NCBI GenBank assembly: GCA_937921805.1
Contig: CAKZUS010000286.1
Location: 1 to 6,711 of the forward strand
Source of the DNA: an uncultured Granulosicoccaceae bacterium
GTDB lineage: Bacteria; Pseudomonadota; Gammaproteobacteria; JABXHR01
Direction: 5' to 3'
Length of the DNA: 6,711 nt
The translations under genes and the position numbers were made by a program. Of this stretch, positions 1-3,413 are shown piece after piece (the stretch's first letter is position 1; each line of letters opens with the position of its first letter). Under the pieces are notes generated by a model. The model was not told the DNA's origin. It saw nothing but the letters and a program-made list of their open reading frames with translations, and searched no databases.

Positions 1-1155
1 ATCGGTGGCTCTGACCTCGGGCCGGTCATGGTCTCGCAGGCTCTCGCTCCCTATGCCACAGCAGTGCGCGCGCACTATGTCAGTAATGTAGACGGGGCGC
101 ATTTAGGCGACCTTCTCAAGACTTTAGATCCTCATAACACGCTGTTTATCATCGCATCGAAAACCTTCACCACCCACGAGACGATGACCAATGCCAGTGC
201 TGCCAAGCGCTGGCTGGTCAGTGCCTTGGGCGACGAGGCGGTTGGGCAGCACTTTGTCGCGCTATCGACCAATCTAGAGGCGGTGGCAGCGTTTGGCATC
301 GAGCGCAGCTTTGGTTTTTGGGATTGGGTAGGAGGGCGGTACTCGGTGTGGTCGGCGATCGGCCTAGCTGTGGCGCTGGAGATTGGGTTTCCACGGTTCA
401 GAGAGTTTCTCGATGGGGCCTATGCGATGGACCAGCACTTTGCCCACACTCCGCTGGAGCACAACCTCCCGGTCATCATGGCACTGCTTGGTGTTTGGCA
501 GCGCAACATCCTGGGCCGTGGGGCGCTCGCCGTTTTGCCCTACGATCAACGCCTTGCTCGCTTTAGCGCCTACTTGCAGCAGCTCGACATGGAGTCCAAT
601 GGCAAACGCGTCCGCCGCGATGGCAGCAGCGCCGCCGTGACCGGACCGCTGATCTGGGGAGAAGCCGGCACCAATGGCCAGCATGCGTTTTACCAGTGGC
701 TGCACCAAGGTAGCGACGTGATCCCCTGTGATTTCATCATGGCCCGTCAGCCCAATGATGCAGACCCTGAGCAACACCGCATCCTTCTGGCTAACTGCCT
801 GGCACAAAGCGACGCCTTAATGCGCGGACGTGATCTGGCGCGCGTTCAAGCGCAACTGCGCGAGCAAGGCCTAAACGAGGAAGAGGTCGCGGCGCTGGCC
901 CCACACCGGGTGTTTCCTGGCAACCGTCCCAGCAGCACACTCGTCCACCAACAGCTCACTCCCTTTGCTCTAGGGCGCCTCATTGCGCTCTACGAACACA
1001 AGGTGTTTGTGCAGGGGGTGATATGGGGGATCAATTCCTTTGACCAATGGGGCGTGGAATTGGGAAAACAACTCGCTGGCGATTATTTACTCGCGCTCTC
1101 AGGCGAAGTACCGCAACAAGACAGCTTGTTACGCTGGGTAATGCAGGGAGACTGA
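1..1155 (+). CDS. pgi: Glucose-6-phosphate isomerase, 5'-truncated by window edge
   Basis: Cytosolic enzyme that interconverts glucose 6-phosphate and fructose 6-phosphate in glycolysis and gluconeogenesis. The frame is open from base 1, where it reads IGGSDLGPVMV, the conserved sugar-phosphate-binding segment found near residue 160 of the roughly 550-aa E. coli protein. About 160 N-terminal residues therefore lie outside the window; 384 codons are present. Both family signatures are visible: DWVGGRYSVWSAIG at codons 108-121 and the segment ending FDQWGVELGK at codons 339-356. Expected catalytic residues are present: Glu221 (in GEAGTNGQH), His228 and Lys356. The ATG at base 28 is internal, not the start. 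The 3' end overlaps the convergent gene on the minus strand by 27 bp, and no T-tract terminator follows directly. Identification is secure. Confidence 0.97.
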   Translation: MGGSDLGPVMVSQALAPYATAVRAHYVSNVDGAHLGDLLKTLDPHNTLFIIASKTFTTHETMTNASAAKRWLVSALGDEAVGQHFVALSTNLEAVAAFGIERSFGFWDWVGGRYSVWSAIGLAVALEIGFPRFREFLDGAYAMDQHFAHTPLEHNLPVIMALLGVWQRNILGRGALAVLPYDQRLARFSAYLQQLDMESNGKRVRRDGSSAAVTGPLIWGEAGTNGQHAFYQWLHQGSDVIPCDFIMARQPNDADPEQHRILLANCLAQSDALMRGRDLARVQAQLREQGLNEEEVAALAPHRVFPGNRPSSTLVHQQLTPFALGRLIALYEHKVFVQGVIWGINSFDQWGVELGKQLAGDYLLALSGEVPQQDSLLRWVMQGD

Positions 1156-1842
1156 AGGCAGGGCCTGAGCGCTGCGCTGGGCGTCCCGCTGGGCATCCCG
1201 CTGGGCATCCCGCTGGGCGCGGCGCAGAGCAATCTTGTCAAAGAAATACCAGCCACGGCTGCTGTGGGTGCAGCACTTCTGCCAGAGCGAGCTCTGCTCT
1301 GGCTGCGGTCGCTCTCTCTTGCTCAAACCAATGTAGCCCGGATAAGGGCCGTCTACCGTGAAAAACGGCGTCGCTTTTGCCGCCGCCTCTTCGTGTGATT
1401 CGAGCAACAACTGCACGGGGTCCCCACTGTTGATCTCACGGCATGTGGTCATCAGCGCAGCCTCAAACCCAAAGCGCTGCTGCAAGGTCGCGAGCAGCGG
1501 TAACTGCAAGGCGATGTTATCGACGAATACACACTGGCAGTCGAGCTGAAGTTCCGCACTCAAAGCGTCGATGAGTGTCTGCAGAGGGGCGTGCTCGCGC
1601 TCTAGACAAAGAATAATCTGCTGCGCGCTCTGCGCTTTGAGATTGATCAGCACACTGTAGAAAAAAGCTTCGCTGCCAAACCAACGAGGCGTAGGAGCCA
1701 AATTTAAAGGCGGGTTGAGAGCGGCGCGTGGAACACTGACCGAAGCAATAAATGCCGTTTCACGCAGCGCCTGCGTGAGATCAAATCGGCGACCTGTTAG
1801 AGGCCGGCGCTGAGTTTGGATAGTTACGCTCAACTTGATCAC
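1129..1842 (-). CDS. Hypothetical protein, 237 aa, function not recognised
   Basis: I do not recognise this protein. The frame is open for 237 codons and reads like a real soluble protein: mixed helical and hydrophobic segments such as PRWFGSEAFFYSVL, QQIILCLE and RGWYFFDKIALR, no signal peptide and no membrane helix. The stretch LATLQQRFGFEAAL faintly resembles the end of an acetyltransferase (GNAT) fold, but no acetyl-CoA loop can be seen, so this is not a functional call. The C-terminus carries the repeat AQRDAQRDAQRDAQR, encoded by a 12-bp tandem repeat. The start is uncertain: GTG at 1842 has no clear Shine-Dalgarno sequence, and the frame stays open only to 1879. It lies in the same direction as the upstream DAHP synthase, but a 290-bp gap argues for separate transcription. 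Its last 27 bp overlap the end of pgi tail to tail. Confidence 0.7.
   Translation of the reverse strand: MIKLSVTIQTQRRPLTGRRFDLTQALRETAFIASVSVPRAALNPPLNLAPTPRWFGSEAFFYSVLINLKAQSAQQIILCLEREHAPLQTLIDALSAELQLDCQCVFVDNIALQLPLLATLQQRFGFEAALMTTCREINSGDPVQLLLESHEEAAAKATPFFTVDGPYPGYIGLSKRERPQPEQSSLWQKCCTHSSRGWYFFDKIALRRAQRDAQRDAQRDAQRSAQALPSVSLHYPA
1175..1218. repeat. 12-bp tandem repeat, about 3.7 copies, inside the hypothetical gene
   Basis: The unit CGCTGGGC(G/A)TCC occurs at 1175-1186, 1187-1198 and 1199-1210, followed by an 8-bp partial copy at 1211-1218. The only variation among full copies is one G/A position. The length is a multiple of three, so copy changes keep frame. Read on the minus strand it encodes Ala-Gln-Arg-Asp repeats near the C-terminus. 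Near-identical copies suggest recent slippage expansion. Confidence 0.9.
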
Positions 1843-1856
1843 TACATATCTACAAG

Positions 1857-1865
1857 TTATGCACA
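1857..1865 (+). promoter_or_regulatory. Single DnaA-box match
   Basis: TTATGCACA fits the DnaA-box consensus TTATNCACA exactly. It lies 15 bp upstream of the predicted GTG start of the hypothetical gene, between its putative -10 element and the start codon, where bound DnaA could repress. It is a lone box with no cluster or AT-rich unwinding region, so it is not an origin. One such match in 6.7 kb could be chance. Confidence 0.35.
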
Positions 1866-1877
1866 GAACCTGAGCAA

Positions 1878-1906
1878 ATTACATTCCATTACCGAAGTAT
1901 TTGCAG
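1878..1906 (-). promoter_or_regulatory. Weak candidate promoter for the hypothetical gene
   Basis: On the minus strand a -10-like TGTAAT (1883-1878, five of six consensus bases) lies 17 nt after CTGCAA (1906-1901, poor -35). This would start RNA near 1871, about 29 nt before the GTG start. The weak -35 makes this tentative. Confidence 0.25.
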
Positions 1907-2093
1907 GCGCGCTCTTGAAAAATCAAAAACCGCCCACAAAACGGCGCCGCCAAATACCTCAGCCATGTCTCGCCATGGCGCCCCATACCAGAGGATTATC
2001 ACTGCGAGTTATCTCAGGCCCTCTCCCCGGAAGGCAACACAACTCAATGCCTAGAGCAGCCTCAGCCTGTATTAACAGCCTGCTCGGCGCACC

Positions 2094-2122
2094 CCGGCCG
2101 AGATGCAACACGGCCGGTTTTT
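2094..2122 (+). terminator. Rightward intrinsic terminator
   Basis: CCGGCCG (2094-2100), a 10-nt loop, and the perfect complement CGGCCGG (2111-2117) are followed by TTTTT (2118-2122). The T-tract lies only on the plus-strand side, so it stops rightward transcription. No T-run follows the hairpin on the minus strand, so it is not a classic terminator for the adjacent DAHP synthase gene, although the hairpin may protect that mRNA's 3' end. The nearest plus-strand gene upstream is pgi, 940 bp away. Confidence 0.7.
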
Positions 2123-2132
2123 CTCGACGTAC

Positions 2133-3152
2133 TTACGCCGCGCAAGCCTCTTGTCCAAGCTGAGCGGCCAGCCGTGTCAGCGCCTCTTCGGTTTCTTCCC
2201 AACCGATGCAAGCGTCAGTGATTGATACTCCATAGCGTGCTGCGCGCCCTGACTCGTCTAGATTTTGACGTCCTGCGACCAAGTGACTCTCCAACATCAC
2301 CCCCACAATGGCATCGACTCCTGCCCGACGCTGGGCGGCAACGGCGTCTAAAACCAGAGGCTGGCGCGCGGGGTCTTTGTCACTATTGCCGTGGCTGCAG
2401 TCCACCATTAAGCGCTTTGGCAGTAGACAGCGATCCAAACCATTGAGCGCTTCACGAATCGATGCCGCGTCATAGTTGCTGCCCTGAGCGCCACCGCGCA
2501 AAACAAGATGCGTATCAGGATTGCCCTGACTCTGGTGCAGCACAGCCTGCCCTCGCGCATTGGTTTTCATCATCGTATGCCCTTGTTGGGCTGCCTGCGC
2601 CGCTTGCAGCGCCGGAACCAGATCACCACTGGTGGCATTTTTCAAACCGACAGGACAAGGCAGATCACTCGCCAGCTCTCGGTGCAACTGCGATTCGACT
2701 GTGCGAGCGCCGATGCAGGCCCAAGACAGGAGATCTTCCAGGTATTGCGCAGCAGCAGGGTAGAGACACTCCGTCGCAATAGGCAACTGCATTTCGGCAA
2801 TGTCACGTAGCAGGCGCCGGCTCTGTTCCAGGCCATTACTGTCGCTGCTGCCCAGTTCAGGTTGCAGTAGCATGCCCTTCCAGCCCACGGTAGAGCGAGG
2901 TTTTTCCAAGTAGCAGCGCATGACGATTTCCAGCTGTGGCGAGAGCGTTTGTGCCAAGTTCTTCAGGCGTTGCGCGTACTCTAGACTCGCCTCAATATCG
3001 TGCAAAGAGCACGGGCCAACCACCACCAGCATGCGTGGATCATCGGCATTGAGAATATTGCGGATGCGTTGGCGCGAGGCACTGATAGCGCTCTGCCCTG
3101 CAGCCGATAAAGGCACATGGTGCTGTAGTGATTCTGCGGTGGGAAGTGACAT
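2133..3152 (-). CDS. aroF: 3-deoxy-7-phosphoheptulonate (DAHP) synthase, class I-alpha, AroF-like
   Basis: Condenses phosphoenolpyruvate and erythrose 4-phosphate to DAHP, the first committed step of the shikimate pathway; cytosolic metalloenzyme. With ATG at 3152 it is 339 aa. Visible motifs: GPCSLHD (46-52), EKPRSTVGWKG (83-93), IGARTVESQ (147-155), LRGG (218-221), MVDCSHGNS (249-257) and SITDACIGWE (310-319). Expected metal ligands Cys48, His254, Glu288 and Asp313, and substrate residues Arg150, Lys171 and Arg219, are present. QGNPDTHLVLRGG and MVDCSHGNSDKD match E. coli AroF better than AroG or AroH. The ATG is chosen because CGGAG lies 6 nt before it; an in-frame extension to TTG at 3236 runs through the attenuator. 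The protein is slightly shorter at the N-terminus than AroF (356 aa). Odd residues: KNATSG where the E. coli isozymes have KNGTDG, and Tyr131, Ala135 and Pro165 at feedback-linked positions. Activity is certain; the Tyr-type subclass is likely only. Confidence 0.95.
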   Translation of the reverse strand: MSLPTAESLQHHVPLSAAGQSAISASRQRIRNILNADDPRMLVVVGPCSLHDIEASLEYAQRLKNLAQTLSPQLEIVMRCYLEKPRSTVGWKGMLLQPELGSSDSNGLEQSRRLLRDIAEMQLPIATECLYPAAAQYLEDLLSWACIGARTVESQLHRELASDLPCPVGLKNATSGDLVPALQAAQAAQQGHTMMKTNARGQAVLHQSQGNPDTHLVLRGGAQGSNYDAASIREALNGLDRCLLPKRLMVDCSHGNSDKDPARQPLVLDAVAAQRRAGVDAIVGVMLESHLVAGRQNLDESGRAARYGVSITDACIGWEETEEALTRLAAQLGQEACAA

Positions 3153-3187
3153 AAAAAACTCCGTAAGATCTGAGCCTCCGGAGTTTT
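3153..3187 (-). terminator. Attenuator: intrinsic terminator hairpin before the DAHP synthase gene
   Basis: On the minus strand AAAACTCCG (3187-3179) pairs perfectly with CGGAGTTTT (3163-3155) across a 15-nt loop. The T-tract runs from 3158 to 3153 and ends one base before the ATG. The stem has few GC pairs, as suits a conditional terminator. It sits 59 nt after the stop codon of the aromatic leader peptide, where attenuator terminators are expected. Confidence 0.8.
3159..3163 (-). promoter_or_regulatory. Ribosome-binding site of the DAHP synthase gene, inside the terminator stem
   Basis: CGGAG (3163-3159) is followed by six Ts and then ATG at 3152, a spacing of 6 nt. It decides the start codon. 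The same five bases form the base-paired 3' arm of the attenuator hairpin, so the site is hidden whenever that hairpin forms. Confidence 0.75.
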
Positions 3188-3263
3188 CTATTTGCGTAGC
3201 GTTATCTGGAGGCCGGTTGAGATCAGCCTCCAACAAAGGGGCTGCCTTAGGTAAAGAAAGCCC
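3174..3263 (-). promoter_or_regulatory. Alternative pairing segments (antiterminator) of the aromatic attenuator
   Basis: Segments on the minus-strand RNA: A GGGCU (3263-3259, over the Trp-Ala codons), B CAGCC/AGCCC (3244-3239, just after the leader stop), C UGGAGGCUG (3232-3224), D CGGCCUCCA (3215-3207), E GGAGGC (3179-3174). C pairs with D over 9 bp including one G-U. D can instead pair with E (GCCUCC/GGAGGC, 6 bp), which traps the terminator's 5' arm in its loop and so excludes the terminator. B can pair with C (CAGCC/GGCUG) and A with B. Inferred logic: ribosome stalled at aromatic codons frees B, so B:C and D:E form and RNA polymerase reads on; ribosome at the stop codon covers B, so C:D and the terminator form; no translation gives A:B, C:D and termination. 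Complementarity is seen; the order of events is inferred. Confidence 0.6.
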
Positions 3264-3306
3264 AATAAAACGTCACATGCATCGGTGCGCTCAGCATTGT
3301 TCCCAT
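3247..3306 (-). CDS. Leader peptide of the DAHP synthase attenuator, rich in Phe/Tyr/Trp
   Basis: A 19-codon ORF, MGTMLSAPMHVTFYWAFFT, ending with TAA. Five of its last seven residues are aromatic (Phe13, Tyr14, Trp15, Phe17, Phe18), covering all three products of the pathway begun by the downstream gene. A good Shine-Dalgarno sequence GGAG (3317-3314) lies 7 nt before the ATG, and a sigma70-like promoter lies about 30 nt further up. It is followed by alternative hairpins and a terminator. This matches the design of known gammaproteobacterial leader peptides such as those of pheA, pheST and trpE, which sense scarcity of charged tRNA through ribosome stalling. The peptide probably has no function beyond its translation. 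Mixed Phe-Tyr-Trp control codons at a DAHP synthase gene fit a sensor of overall aromatic supply. Confidence 0.85.
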   Translation of the reverse strand: MGTMLSAPMHVTFYWAFFT

Positions 3307-3318
3307 GACGTGACTCCA

Positions 3319-3336
3319 AAATTAATTAACTACTGC
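3319..3336 (-). promoter_or_regulatory. Possible TrpR-like operator at the transcription start
   Basis: The minus-strand sequence GCAGTAGTTAATTAATTT matches 12 of 18 positions of the E. coli TrpR operator consensus, including the contiguous core TAGTTAA. It would overlap the predicted start site near 3335. The AT-rich half could equally be chance, and the match is not symmetric. Confidence 0.25.
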
Positions 3337-3341
3337 GAGAT

Positions 3342-3370
3342 AGTAAACGCCAAAGCGGGCGCAAGGTCAA
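3342..3370 (-). promoter_or_regulatory. Sigma70-like promoter for the leader-DAHP synthase unit
   Basis: TTGACC (3370-3365, five of six -35 bases), a 17-nt spacer and TTTACT (3347-3342, four of six -10 bases) on the minus strand. RNA would start near 3335, about 29 nt before the leader ATG, giving a leader RNA of about 180 nt up to the attenuator T-tract. The -35 lies within the hairpin 3357-3382. Confidence 0.7.
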
Positions 3371-3382
3371 GCCCCTGCGCCC
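3357..3382 (-). terminator. Hairpin after acnB, probable weak terminator
   Basis: GGGCGCAGGG (3382-3373) pairs with CCTTGCGCCC (3366-3357) over 10 bp with one G-U, leaving a 6-nt loop, 31 nt after the acnB stop. The downstream tract GCTTTGGCGTTTACT is only partly T-rich, so termination may be leaky. The -35 of the next promoter is made from the loop and the start of the 3' arm. As DNA, the same palindrome could be a regulator-binding site. Confidence 0.45.
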
Positions 3383-3386
3383 TAAA

Positions 3387-3396
3387 TTAGCGCTAA
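3387..3396. repeat. 10-bp perfect palindrome TTAGCGCTAA
   Basis: A perfect palindrome flanked by A-runs on both sides, between the acnB stop and the terminator hairpin. It has no loop, so it is more likely a DNA-level site or chance than an RNA hairpin. Confidence 0.3.
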
Positions 3397-3413
3397 AAAC
3401 TCACCATACGCCG

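Larger units (their letters stand above)
1843..2132. other. 290-bp intergenic region without a convincing gene
   Basis: It separates the DAHP synthase gene from the hypothetical gene, both on the minus strand. I see a DnaA-box match (1857-1865), a possible leftward promoter (1878-1906), an inverted repeat GCCATG/CATGGC with a 6-nt loop (1962-1979), a self-complementary CGGCGCCG (1942-1949) and a rightward intrinsic terminator (2094-2122). The plus-strand reading frame through it begins at TTG, is rich in Pro/Arg/Ser, and has no ribosome-binding site, so I do not call it. A small plus-strand RNA ending at the terminator is possible but unproven. Confidence 0.6.

Noticed and set aside
364..807. 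147-codon minus-strand frame opposite pgi
   Set aside because: It lies fully within pgi, whose frame has clear family motifs; it is a shadow of codon bias.
2094..2122. Terminator of the DAHP synthase gene
   Set aside because: The T-tract is on the plus-strand side; on the minus strand the hairpin is followed by GGTGCGCC, not Ts.
1816..2163. Plus-strand frame of 115 codons across the intergenic region
   Set aside because: It begins at TTG with no ribosome-binding site, has low-complexity Pro/Arg/Ser composition, and runs through the terminator and into the 3' end of the DAHP synthase gene.
3153..3236. 28-residue N-terminal extension of the DAHP synthase starting at TTG 3236
   Set aside because: It runs through the attenuator hairpins, starts at TTG with only a weak AAGG upstream, and a well-spaced CGGAG precedes ATG 3152. 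Its resemblance to the N-terminus of E. coli AroF is slight, though not zero.
2920..3390. 156-codon plus-strand frame opposite the attenuator and the 5' end of the DAHP synthase gene
   Set aside because: It is antisense to a clearly identified enzyme and to the leader; the open frame is incidental and has no start signals.
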